Assembly (NCBI RefSeq): GCF_902506265.1
Contig: NZ_LR733556.1
Location: 1,367,655 to 1,431,654 of the forward strand
Length of the DNA: 64,000 bases
From: Flavobacterium sp. 9AF
Lineage (GTDB): Bacteria; Bacteroidota; Bacteroidia; Flavobacteriales; Flavobacteriaceae
Direction: 5' to 3'
Under the pieces are notes generated by a model, which saw only the letters and a list, made by a program, of their open reading frames with translations, had not been told where the DNA came from and did not search any database. Of the stretch, positions 18,350 to 27,261 are shown piece by piece. Position 1 is the first letter of the stretch, and every line of letters starts with the position of its first letter. A program made the position numbers and the translations under genes.

Positions 18350-20812
18350 TTATTTACAAAAATATTCATCTTTTGTTCTTATAACGTTATCTAAGGTCTC
18401 CTTATCTTTCCAAAATGTAACATCTTCTTTAAAAGTTGTATTAGCACCAAAATTCAATTTTATGGGCTCTTTAATTATTTCTAAATTTGCAACATCTATG
18501 TAATCTGATTTTAAGGAATTAACATGAAAATAAACGTTTATATAATTTGGATCTTTTTTATTGGTTACAGTATTTTTATCAATCATTATAAGTTCGTCTA
18601 AAAAATAATTCCCATTCGAATATTGATATGTTACTATAATCTTATATATGAATGCAAAATTTTGACCTGAATTATCTTTTAAATCAAATGGTTCTCTTTC
18701 TACACAATGTTCAAATTGCAGAACAGCAAAAGTCTCACAATCGATATAAATATAACCTTTAGAGCTCTTTGGTGCTGGATAACCAAAACCCGTTGAATGA
18801 GAACCTGGAGAAGTATTTACAAACGAAATTTTATAAGTCTTTTTACCTTTAATCGTTTCAAACCCTTCATTTTTATAATTATATGAACCACTTCTATATA
18901 GCGCATTCGCTTTTTCAGTAATCAAATCTCTATTCAAGAGTGAAAATAACCCATAAGAACTTGAAAACCTAAGTTTATCTGACTTACTAGGTGTTTTTTT
19001 TAACCTTTCAATCTTACCATAAAATTTAGTATCAGAATTATTTGAGCTATTCAATCCTTTTGAACAATAGAATTTAAGAATAGCTTCGTCCATTATTTTT
19101 TCAGTTCCTTCTTTAACTATACTACTTTTATATAGGAAGCTTTGATTAAATTCTTTTTGATAATAATTTTGATTTACATTTGTTTGCGCTTTTGTTATAA
19201 TTTCTTTAGCAGATAATTCCTTTTGATTTGTATTTAAAATAACTTCATCTAAAATAATTCCTCCCATTTTGCTTTTAGACAACTGAAAGACGTAGTCTTT
19301 TAGGTTACTATTTAATTGAAGGGAATCTGAAGCGTATTCGAAAGCATTTACTTTTAAAAATGCGACTTCATTTGTATTGGGAACTAGCATTTCAAAAGTA
19401 CCATCTCTTTTTGTAATTGTAATTCTATCATGTAATTGTATTTCTGCATTAGGAATAACATGGTTACTATTTTTATCAACTATCCTACCTTTTATCATAT
19501 AATTTGGCAACTTGACTTTCTTGAAATCACTTTCCTCGTATTTCCTTACTACTGGTGGATACGATTTCTTAATAAAAACCAGCGCATCAAAACTGGTTTG
19601 CCAATTGCCTTTAATGGGCATATTTCCTAATATTGAGCTATAAAAAGGTACTTTATTTTGAACATCAAACTCAAAAAAAGCTATATTATATTCTGAAAGT
19701 TGTTTTTCAACACTGTTCTCAGGTGGCGTTAAAATAGGATAAAGTATTGAATTAACCATACCATAATTGCCTTCAAAAGATGAAAAAGCAATAGTATATA
19801 TATTTTCTTTAAAATATTCTTTCAAAATTTTACCCATTGGAATTCCTCCTTCAAGAAGTTCCTTTCCTTCTCCATCATTATAATCTGAATAACCCGTTGC
19901 TTTCTTTTCTAAATCGGATTGTTTACTTAAATAATCTTCTGTTAGATTATCTATTTCTAAATTACTTATTTCTTTTGCGAAATGATACGAAGCACCCCAA
20001 CCAATAATTTTTTCATTTGGATAACTTTCGGCTAAAAAAATTAAATTCTGAGCCATTTGTTTATCTCTAGGATTTTGAACGGCTATTTTTTGATTTTGGA
20101 TTTGAGCAATTTCAAAATTAACATTGGTTAAACTACTAGTAAACACTTGTTTGATGATTTTTTCATCTAAAGTTAGGTTGTTCATTTTTTCAAATGAGCC
20201 AAATATCTCGTGAACATTTTTATAAAAAGCAATTGAATCTGTTTTATTAGTTGCAATTTTTTCTAAATCTTTATATATAAATGCTTTTTCGATTTCTTCG
20301 AATAAAGATGCTTTCATTTTAATATTCCTATTCTTAAAAACAGTTTTTAAATCATCTATAAAATAGTTTTTAAATAAAACTCCTTCTTGACAATCAAAAC
20401 CAACAATTTTAATAGTATCATTCTTTTTTGCTCTTTCTTCAATATAAATTAATAATTCCTGAAAAGATTGCGTGTCTGACCAAATTGAAAAAATAGATTC
20501 ATTATATATTACACTATTTTCTTCTTTATTTAAAACTAGTTGACGAGCTTTATAATTGTCATACAATCCACTTTCAAAAGCTATTGTATTATAGCCTAAC
20601 TTTTCATGTAAATATTTAATAAGTTTTATCTTTTCATTAAAAGTAGCACCATCGCCATGCGATTGTTCTCCAAGTAAAACGAGATGCTTATATTTTAAAA
20701 TAGTTTCTAAAAAAGAATAATCTGAATTATCTATAATAGAATGAGACTTACCATCTATTTTTGCTTGAGGAAATGCAAAAAAGGAAGCAAATATTAATAT
20801 TAAAAATCTCAT
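18350..20812 (-). CDS. Exported erythromycin-esterase-like protein fused to a carboxypeptidase-regulatory-like domain
   Basis: An 820-residue protein with a signal peptide (MRFLILIFASFFAFPQA). Residues about 35-415 match the erythromycin esterase superfamily: GEQSHGDGATF with His52, AFESGLYD with Glu80, NPRDKQMAQN, and GWGASYHFAKE near residue 276. In the last, the classical HNxH pattern appears as ASYH. Residues about 438-515 form a carboxypeptidase-regulatory-like beta-sandwich (IKGRIVDKNSN, then RDGTFEMLVP), common on Bacteroidetes surface proteins. The last 300 residues resemble the C-terminal region found after such domains but carry no T9SS signal I recognise. The substrate is unknown and macrolide resistance should not be assumed. 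It sits downstream of the type B cargo gene. Confidence 0.75.
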   Translation of the reverse strand: MRFLILIFASFFAFPQAKIDGKSHSIIDNSDYSFLETILKYKHLVLLGEQSHGDGATFNEKIKLIKYLHEKLGYNTIAFESGLYDNYKARQLVLNKEENSVIYNESIFSIWSDTQSFQELLIYIEERAKKNDTIKIVGFDCQEGVLFKNYFIDDLKTVFKNRNIKMKASLFEEIEKAFIYKDLEKIATNKTDSIAFYKNVHEIFGSFEKMNNLTLDEKIIKQVFTSSLTNVNFEIAQIQNQKIAVQNPRDKQMAQNLIFLAESYPNEKIIGWGASYHFAKEISNLEIDNLTEDYLSKQSDLEKKATGYSDYNDGEGKELLEGGIPMGKILKEYFKENIYTIAFSSFEGNYGMVNSILYPILTPPENSVEKQLSEYNIAFFEFDVQNKVPFYSSILGNMPIKGNWQTSFDALVFIKKSYPPVVRKYEESDFKKVKLPNYMIKGRIVDKNSNHVIPNAEIQLHDRITITKRDGTFEMLVPNTNEVAFLKVNAFEYASDSLQLNSNLKDYVFQLSKSKMGGIILDEVILNTNQKELSAKEIITKAQTNVNQNYYQKEFNQSFLYKSSIVKEGTEKIMDEAILKFYCSKGLNSSNNSDTKFYGKIERLKKTPSKSDKLRFSSSYGLFSLLNRDLITEKANALYRSGSYNYKNEGFETIKGKKTYKISFVNTSPGSHSTGFGYPAPKSSKGYIYIDCETFAVLQFEHCVEREPFDLKDNSGQNFAFIYKIIVTYQYSNGNYFLDELIMIDKNTVTNKKDPNYINVYFHVNSLKSDYIDVANLEIIKEPIKLNFGANTTFKEDVTFWKDKETLDNVIRTKDEYFCK

Positions 20813-20849
20813 AATTGAAATCTAAATAACAGGATTGATATAATATTTT

Positions 20850-23840
20850 CTATCTTTTTAATGAAAAATGTCCTTTTTGCACCCTTCCATCTAACATATT
20901 AATATGAAACCAATAATCAGATGCTGGCATAGCTATGCCGTTAAAAGTTCCATCCCAACCTCTTGATAAAGAAGATATTTGCTTTATTAGTTTTCCATAT
21001 CTATCAAATATAGAAATGATGGTTTGTTCACCAAAACGATCATTAAAGCCTTTTATATTCCAATAATCGTTTATTCCATCTCCATTAGGGGTAAAAAACT
21101 TTGGAATACCTAAAATACTAATTTCTCTTGTGGTCATTCCACAACCATTTAAATCGTAAACATATACTGTTAATGCACCTGGCTGTACAGCATTAAAAAA
21201 AGAACTATCCTGAAAATTTTCACCATCTATACTATATTGATAATTCCCATCACCAGAAACTAGAATAGCAACAGCGTTTGATTCTATTAAGTCTTCAATC
21301 TGAATATCCTGTATTATTGCAATATTGGAAGGATTTACTTTTATATTTCTAGTACTAGAACATCCCAATATGTTTTGTACTGTAACACTATAATTACCAA
21401 TTGTATTTGCGTTGTAATAATATTGATTTTCTCCAGTTAACATTTGACCATCCAAAAACCATTGATAACTAAAATCTGTAATTGTAGCTAGGTCTAATAA
21501 ACCGGCATTTAAAGTAACAGAAGAATTAGCATCGTCTGTACATATAACATAATCTACATCATCAATAAAAATGAAAGGTCTTGGGTTAACTACAAAAGAC
21601 AAAACTTCTGTAACAAAACAATCTAAATTATTAATATTACTTACTTTAACTAACACATTTTTTGTAGCTGTTTGATAATCTCCAATAAAATTGGATATCA
21701 AATTATTGTTTTCATCAAAATATTCAACCTTTAGATTGGTTTGCCCTCCAACTATTATATTTTCAAATGAAGAGGTATCAAAAACCGTAATTCCGTCTTG
21801 TTGTTGTGGATCTATTTCATCATCACACAATGTTAATAGATTAGGATTAACAGGGTTTATAACTGGCATATCATCTACAATAAACTCTAGAGTTGTTGAA
21901 AAACTACACCCATTTGAAGTATTATTGGTTAAAGTGACATTCAATACTTGAGAATCAGATAAAAATGGATTTGGTAAAACATTATAAACAGTATTATTTG
22001 AATCTGTATAACTTATTAAAACATTCGTTAAACCATTTAAAAGCGTTGCTTCAACAGAAGTAGTATCAAATGAGAACAATCCGTCATGATTATCATCACA
22101 ACCCCTTATTACTTTAGGAGCAACTATTGGTAATGTTTCTACTTGAAGAATTACATATTTACCTAACCCCACACAATCGTTATTGATATCACTATCGACT
22201 CTTACATATATATCTTGAGTATTTGGACTTAAACTATTGGTATAATTGGTTAGATTAGTAATTGCATTGTTTTCTACTAAAGCATCATTTATATTTTCAT
22301 AAAAACTAACATGAACAACTTGTCCTGTGAATAAATTTGAAATTTGGTTTGAAGCATTTGTTAAATTAAATTGTCCAATTCCATCATTTATAGTGCCGAA
22401 AGTATCATCACACTCCGTAATTACAATTGGATTAAACGAAGCTGGAATTTGCGTTGCTGCAACAGTTAAATTCAATTGACCCGTTCTAAAACAACCATTA
22501 TTATTGGTTACTCTATAATAAATAGTTTGAACATTTACCGTTTGATTTATAAAGCTAGTATCATTCGAAATAGGATTGACATTATTATCAGCATCCGTAA
22601 GAGTTAAAAAATAAGTAAAAGTCAACCCAGTTGTATTACTCGTAATTAACGTATTTGCTTCAGTTAAATTAAAAGTACTAAAACCATCTGTATCATCATC
22701 ACATTGTTTTAAATTCGCACTAGCATTGATAATTGGTCTAGCAATTACTTCAACACTTAATTCAGAAACATCAAAACAAGAACCCTTTTCTGTTCGTACA
22801 TAAAAAGTGTGCATTCCTACAGTTAAGCTTATATTTTGCCAGTTAGCAATAGGATTTAAAGCAACATTTGCATCTGACAATGAATTATAATAGCTAAAAT
22901 TGACAGTTTGACTACCTGTATAAATTTCCGTATTATGAGAACTAAGGTTGTAATCAATAGTAGTTGAAGCAGTATTTTCACAAACTATTTTTGAAACATC
23001 ATTTGTAGTTATATTATTAAAAATGACATTTATAGGCTTTATTTCGGTACACTGAGCAGAAACAGAATTAATTCTAGCATAATAAGTTCCTTGCGTTATA
23101 TTTGAAGTTCCAATTATTGGATTATTATTTAAAGAAGCATCTTGTAGAGAAGAAAAGTAACTAATAAAAAAACCAGAAAATCCTGATAAATAGGAAGCAT
23201 CCAATACAGAAAAATCATAAGGTTCTATCGTATCATTACCTTCATCACACAAAACTACATTTGGAAAATCGGGAAAATTTAAATTAGCAAAAGGGTTTAA
23301 AATAGTAGCCGTTCCATTCCAATTCAAAGAGAAAGGAGAACTCCCAACCGGTCGATCTATTACCACAAAATAACTTTCACCTGCTAAAACATCTAATTGT
23401 TTCACAAAACTATCTCCATTAGGGCCAGGACCTTCACTTGTATCAAATGAAGAAGCGTTTAAACCGGTATGATTATTAGATTGACCTGCAGCAGCAGGAT
23501 TAGTAGTAGAACATCGAATAGGTGTTCCTAGATTCCCACACGTAGAAGCAGGTCCAAAAACCCAAAAATCATAATCTTCATTGATACTACTACTTTGAGG
23601 AATAATTGTAAAACCTAAAGTACCAGGTTGATCTATAGTAACACGTAACCATAATGAATTATTTTCTTGACTACTACATGAAGGCGGATCAATTTCCTGA
23701 ATTCCAGCACCTGAAACATTAAATGATACACTTTGATTGTCACAAGCTTGAATATAGTTTTGACAATCATTTGGCAAATTTTGAGAAAAGCTACAGATAG
23801 CTAAGAAAAATAAAAAAAGTAAATGGTATTTTTTTTTCAC
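20850..23840 (-). CDS. Large secreted protein with T9SS type B sorting domain and CDD repeats
   Basis: A 996-residue protein starting at GTG with a signal peptide (HLLFLFFLAICSFSQ). Residues 20-180 form a jelly-roll-like domain (NNSLWLRVTIDQPGTLGFTI). About five modules of 90-100 residues follow, each with a Cys-Asp-Asp/Glu signature (VVLCDEGND near 197, LKQCDDDTDG near 380, ITECDDTFG near 477, RGCDDNHDG near 581, LTLCDDEID near 673). From about residue 917 comes the gliding-associated type B C-terminal domain (FFTPNGDGINDYWN, ISIFDRYGKLI, GWDGTFNG, ending GHFSLKR), which marks it for T9SS export. It is probably an adhesin or surface fibre; the ligand is unknown. Confidence 0.9.
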   Translation of the reverse strand: MKKKYHLLFLFFLAICSFSQNLPNDCQNYIQACDNQSVSFNVSGAGIQEIDPPSCSSQENNSLWLRVTIDQPGTLGFTIIPQSSSINEDYDFWVFGPASTCGNLGTPIRCSTTNPAAAGQSNNHTGLNASSFDTSEGPGPNGDSFVKQLDVLAGESYFVVIDRPVGSSPFSLNWNGTATILNPFANLNFPDFPNVVLCDEGNDTIEPYDFSVLDASYLSGFSGFFISYFSSLQDASLNNNPIIGTSNITQGTYYARINSVSAQCTEIKPINVIFNNITTNDVSKIVCENTASTTIDYNLSSHNTEIYTGSQTVNFSYYNSLSDANVALNPIANWQNISLTVGMHTFYVRTEKGSCFDVSELSVEVIARPIINASANLKQCDDDTDGFSTFNLTEANTLITSNTTGLTFTYFLTLTDADNNVNPISNDTSFINQTVNVQTIYYRVTNNNGCFRTGQLNLTVAATQIPASFNPIVITECDDTFGTINDGIGQFNLTNASNQISNLFTGQVVHVSFYENINDALVENNAITNLTNYTNSLSPNTQDIYVRVDSDINNDCVGLGKYVILQVETLPIVAPKVIRGCDDNHDGLFSFDTTSVEATLLNGLTNVLISYTDSNNTVYNVLPNPFLSDSQVLNVTLTNNTSNGCSFSTTLEFIVDDMPVINPVNPNLLTLCDDEIDPQQQDGITVFDTSSFENIIVGGQTNLKVEYFDENNNLISNFIGDYQTATKNVLVKVSNINNLDCFVTEVLSFVVNPRPFIFIDDVDYVICTDDANSSVTLNAGLLDLATITDFSYQWFLDGQMLTGENQYYYNANTIGNYSVTVQNILGCSSTRNIKVNPSNIAIIQDIQIEDLIESNAVAILVSGDGNYQYSIDGENFQDSSFFNAVQPGALTVYVYDLNGCGMTTREISILGIPKFFTPNGDGINDYWNIKGFNDRFGEQTIISIFDRYGKLIKQISSLSRGWDGTFNGIAMPASDYWFHINMLDGRVQKGHFSLKR

Positions 23841-23858
23841 GATGGTTATTTATTTCGA

Positions 23859-23866
23859 CAAATATA
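23859..23866 (-). promoter_or_regulatory. Candidate -7 promoter box for the type B cargo gene
   Basis: On the minus strand this reads TATATTTG, matching TAnnTTTG, 18 bases before the GTG start at 23840 and downstream of queG. Confidence 0.5.
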
Positions 23867-23893
23867 GATAATTTTAAAATGAATACTGAAAAA

Positions 23894-24814
23894 TCAATTT
23901 TTCAAGAATTTAATATTTCTTTCAAATCCCTCAAACTTAGTTCTTTTAACAGCAGCGCCTTGAAATACTTTTGAGAATGTTTCCTTTGTAATTTCTTCCC
24001 AATCCTTTTTGGTAAAATTCAAAATGGCGCTATTAGGTTCAAACAGAGGTTCATTATGCGGTTTTGCAAAGCGATTCCATGGACACACATCTTGGCACAC
24101 ATCACAACCAAAAGCCCAATCTTGAAACTTACCTTTCATTTCTTCAGGCAGGTTATCTTTCAACTCAATTGTAAAATAAGAAATACATTTACTACCATCT
24201 ACTACATAAGGAGCAACTATAGCTTGCGTAGGACAAGAGTCGATACAAGCGGTACAAGTTCCACAATGATCTGTCGTAGCTAAATCATATTCTAATTCTA
24301 AATCAACAATTAATTCTGCAATAAAATAGAAAGACCCTACTTTTTGAGTAATTAAATTGGCATTTTTCCCAATCCAACCTAATCCACTTTTTGCAGCCCA
24401 AGCTTTATCTAGTACAGGTGCAGAATCTACAAAAGCTCTTCCATTAACCTCACCAATTTCTGATTGAATAAAAAACAATAACTCACGCAATTTTTCTTTA
24501 ATTACAAAATGATAATCTTGACCGTAAGCATATTTAGAAATTTTATAAGATTCTTGATTTTGAAATTCAGAAGGATAGTAATTTAATAATAATGAAATAA
24601 CGCTTTTTGCGTCATCTACTAGTAATTTAGGATTCAATCTTTTGTCAAAATGATTTTCCATGTAACCCATTTGTCCATGTTTATTTTCTTTCAACCATTT
24701 TTCTAATCTTGGAGCTTCATGTTCTAAAAAACCCGCTTTAGAAATACCGCAAGAAAGAAAACCTAATCTTTTAGCCTCATCTTTAATTAAATCGGCATAA
24801 TTCTTTAAGGCCAT
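23894..24814 (-). CDS. queG: Epoxyqueuosine reductase
   Basis: A 306-residue cobalamin-dependent iron-sulfur enzyme that reduces epoxyqueuosine to queuosine in tRNA, the last step of queuosine synthesis. Two 4Fe-4S cluster motifs are seen: [16 protein letters not shown] (about 181-196) and [13 protein letters not shown] (about 238-250). The N-terminal [15 protein letters not shown] and the [12 protein letters not shown] segment are family hallmarks. Its ATG overlaps the P450 stop codon (TAATG), so translation is coupled. It is the last gene of a ruvB-P450-queG group. Confidence 0.95.
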   Translation of the reverse strand: MALKNYADLIKDEAKRLGFLSCGISKAGFLEHEAPRLEKWLKENKHGQMGYMENHFDKRLNPKLLVDDAKSVISLLLNYYPSEFQNQESYKISKYAYGQDYHFVIKEKLRELLFFIQSEIGEVNGRAFVDSAPVLDKAWAAKSGLGWIGKNANLITQKVGSFYFIAELIVDLELEYDLATTDHCGTCTACIDSCPTQAIVAPYVVDGSKCISYFTIELKDNLPEEMKGKFQDWAFGCDVCQDVCPWNRFAKPHNEPLFEPNSAILNFTKKDWEEITKETFSKVFQGAAVKRTKFEGFERNIKFLKN

Positions 24815-26154
24815 TATTGTCTTGTTTTAAATTCTAACACAGCGTCTAGTGGTTTCAAAGTGATCAGAGGTTTAATCTTAATAGGAGTCTTTTTTTCTAC
24901 AATTTCATAACGTTCAACCATATTTATAATGGTTAAAATCATTTCATACATAGCAAAATTATTACCTATACACATTCGTTGCCCTGCACCAAAAGGGAAG
25001 TAATTTTTAGAAAATTTTACATTTTCATCTAAAAATCGTTCTGGTTTAAATAGTTCAGGATCTTCCCAAAAATCGGGATGACGATGTATTTCATAAACAG
25101 AAAATAATAAATTAGATTTTTTGGGCAAATCAAAATCTTTAAAACAATCCTTTTCATTGTTAACTCGATCGATAAAATAAGCTGGTGGATATAACCTCAT
25201 ACTTTCCTCAATGACCGCTTTAATATATTTAGCATTTTTAATCCATAACATCAAATCGCAGGATTCTTTTTTAACTTCTTTTATTTCATCTAAAATCTTT
25301 AATTGAACAACTGGGTTTCTAGCAATCAATTCGCAAGTAAAAGTCAAGGCATTTGAAGTTGTTTCATGACCCGCAGCAAATAATATAAGTATTTCATCTA
25401 AAAGCTGTGTATCTTTCATTGACGAACCATCTTCATATTTGGCATCTAATAAAATATCTAACAAATCATTATGCTTTATTTCACTTTGTTTTCTTTGCGT
25501 AACTAATTTTTGTAAAATGTCACGTGATTGGTCAATTAAATTAATATGATATTGTATTTTTCCTGTAAGTTTAAACCACCATCCTAAATAAGGCTGACGA
25601 AGTTCTTTTACCAACATTTGTTGTGTAATTTCGGTCGTATTTTGCAATTGTCTTAATTCAAAATCGGAAATTTCAGAACTAAATAGAGACTTGACAACTG
25701 TCTGAAAAGCTAAATCATTAAAAACAGGAAAAACATCAAATTCTTGATTGATTTTAATTTTATTTAATTCTCTTTCAATAACAGCATTTACCATTTGCAA
25801 CAAAAGAGATAATTGACTTTTATGGAAAGCTGGCTGAATTAATCTTCTTTGTTTTTGCCACTCCTCTCCTTCAGATGTGAGCAATCCTCTCCCAATATAT
25901 TTTGCTAAATCTTTTGTTTGAATAGATGACTTGGAAAAATTTCTTTGATTTTTTTGTAACACATAGCTAAGAAAATCGGCATCCCTAATAAAAATTACCG
26001 ATTTACCAAAACCAATATTTAATCGAAAGAAATTTCCATATTTCAAAAAATTAGCTCTGTGGAAAGGCAAGGGATTTTTAAGAATTTCTAAAGAATGTCT
26101 GATAAAACGCAGTAAAGAAACTTCAGGAAATTGATTAGTATCACTCATAAGCAT
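24814..26154 (-). CDS. Cytochrome P450
   Basis: A 446-residue soluble P450. The heme-binding loop [15 protein letters not shown] has its Cys ligand near residue 393. The I-helix oxygen-activation motif AGHETTSN is near residue 261, the ExxR as EESMR near 315, and the following PERF-type segment is FKPERFLD. All the catalytic signatures are present, so it should be an active monooxygenase. No ferredoxin or reductase gene is adjacent, so its redox partner is unknown, as is its substrate. Two Met codons lie at the start (26154 and 26148). It starts six bases after the ruvB stop and overlaps queG by one base. Confidence 0.93.
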   Translation of the reverse strand: MLMSDTNQFPEVSLLRFIRHSLEILKNPLPFHRANFLKYGNFFRLNIGFGKSVIFIRDADFLSYVLQKNQRNFSKSSIQTKDLAKYIGRGLLTSEGEEWQKQRRLIQPAFHKSQLSLLLQMVNAVIERELNKIKINQEFDVFPVFNDLAFQTVVKSLFSSEISDFELRQLQNTTEITQQMLVKELRQPYLGWWFKLTGKIQYHINLIDQSRDILQKLVTQRKQSEIKHNDLLDILLDAKYEDGSSMKDTQLLDEILILFAAGHETTSNALTFTCELIARNPVVQLKILDEIKEVKKESCDLMLWIKNAKYIKAVIEESMRLYPPAYFIDRVNNEKDCFKDFDLPKKSNLLFSVYEIHRHPDFWEDPELFKPERFLDENVKFSKNYFPFGAGQRMCIGNNFAMYEMILTIINMVERYEIVEKKTPIKIKPLITLKPLDAVLEFKTRQ

Positions 26155-26160
26155 ATCAAT

Positions 26161-27186
26161 TTATTCAAAAAGTCCTCCTTGAATATTATTTTTAATCTTT
26201 CCTAAATGACGATATGCTTTTTCAGTGACTTCTCTTCCTCTCGGAGTTCGCATGATAAATCCTTCTTGAATTAAAAAAGGCTCATAAACTTCTTCAATTG
26301 TTTCACCATTTTCTGAAACTGCTGTTGCAAGTGTAGTTAAACCAACTGGACCACCTTTAAATTTATCAATTATTGTATTTAAAATTTTATTATCCATTTC
26401 ATCTAATCCATGAGCATCAACATTTAAAGCTTTTAAAGCAAATTTAGTTATTTCAACATCAATTCTTCCGTTTCCTTTAATTTGGGCAAAATCGCGAACT
26501 CTTCTTAACAAAGCATTTGCAATCCTAGGAGTTCCTCTACTTCTTCCTGCAATTTCAATTGCCGCTTCAAGATCAATTTCAACTCTTAATATGGAAGCAC
26601 TCCTTTCAATTATAGTTGCTAACAATTCAGTATTATAATACTGTAATCTGCTTTGAATACCAAATCTAGCACGCATTGGAGCAGTTAATAAACCTGAACG
26701 AGTCGTAGCACCAACTAATGTAAACGGATTGAGATTAATTTGAACCGTTCTTGCATTAGGGCCACTTTCAATCATAATATCAATTTTATAATCTTCCATT
26801 GCAGAATATAAATATTCCTCAACAATAGGGCTCAATCGATGAATTTCATCAATAAACAATACATCTCTTTCCTCAAGGTTGGTTAGTAACCCTGCTAAGT
26901 CACCTGGTTTATCTAATACAGGCCCAGAAGTTATCTTAATTCCAACCCCTAATTCATTTGCTAAAATATTTGCTAATGTTGTTTTACCTAAACCAGGAGG
27001 ACCGTGGAACAAGGCATGGTCTAAGGCCTCATTCCTTTGATTAGCTGCTTGAACAAAAACTTTCAAATTTTCCAATACATGATCTTGACCAGCAAAATCA
27101 TCAAATGATAATGGACGTAATGCTTTTTCAATATCCATTTCTTGAGAGCTAAAGCGCTCTTTATTCGGGTTTAAATTCTCATTCAT
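26161..27186 (-). CDS. ruvB: Holliday junction branch migration ATPase RuvB
   Basis: A 341-residue AAA+ motor that drives branch migration with RuvA. It has a Walker [13 protein letters not shown], Walker [11 protein letters not shown], sensor 1 [19 protein letters not shown] and the C-terminal winged-helix domain ([20 protein letters not shown]). I chose the ATG at 27186 ([15 protein letters not shown]), where the family's N-terminus begins. A longer in-frame ATG at 27228 lies in the loop of the cox terminator hairpin, and its extra peptide (MERFFVFK) is just the T-tract translated. A -7 box at 27191-27198 ends five bases before the chosen ATG, so transcription probably starts at or near the start codon. 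Confidence 0.96.
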   Translation of the reverse strand: MNENLNPNKERFSSQEMDIEKALRPLSFDDFAGQDHVLENLKVFVQAANQRNEALDHALFHGPPGLGKTTLANILANELGVGIKITSGPVLDKPGDLAGLLTNLEERDVLFIDEIHRLSPIVEEYLYSAMEDYKIDIMIESGPNARTVQINLNPFTLVGATTRSGLLTAPMRARFGIQSRLQYYNTELLATIIERSASILRVEIDLEAAIEIAGRSRGTPRIANALLRRVRDFAQIKGNGRIDVEITKFALKALNVDAHGLDEMDNKILNTIIDKFKGGPVGLTTLATAVSENGETIEEVYEPFLIQEGFIMRTPRGREVTEKAYRHLGKIKNNIQGGLFE

Positions 27187-27190
27187 AAAG

Positions 27191-27198
27191 CAAAGATA
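27191..27198 (-). promoter_or_regulatory. Candidate -7 promoter box for ruvB-P450-queG
   Basis: On the minus strand this reads TATCTTTG, an exact TAnnTTTG match ending five bases before the ruvB ATG. A TTG lies 14 bases upstream, shorter than the usual -33 spacing. Confidence 0.5.
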
Positions 27199-27217
27199 AG
27201 CAAACTTAAAAACAAAA

Positions 27218-27240
27218 AACCTTTCCATATTGGAAAGGTT
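27218..27240 (-). terminator. Terminator of the actABCDEF-coxBA operon
   Basis: A 10-bp perfect stem (27218-27227 with 27231-27240), 3-base loop, followed on the minus strand by TTTTTTGTTTTT. It starts 22 bases beyond the subunit I stop codon. Confidence 0.85.
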
Positions 27241-27261
27241 CTTAATTATATCTATAAAATC

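Noticed and set aside
23887..23904. 8-bp A/T hairpin at the end of queG
   Set aside because: It overlaps the coding end and has a two-base loop; not convincing.
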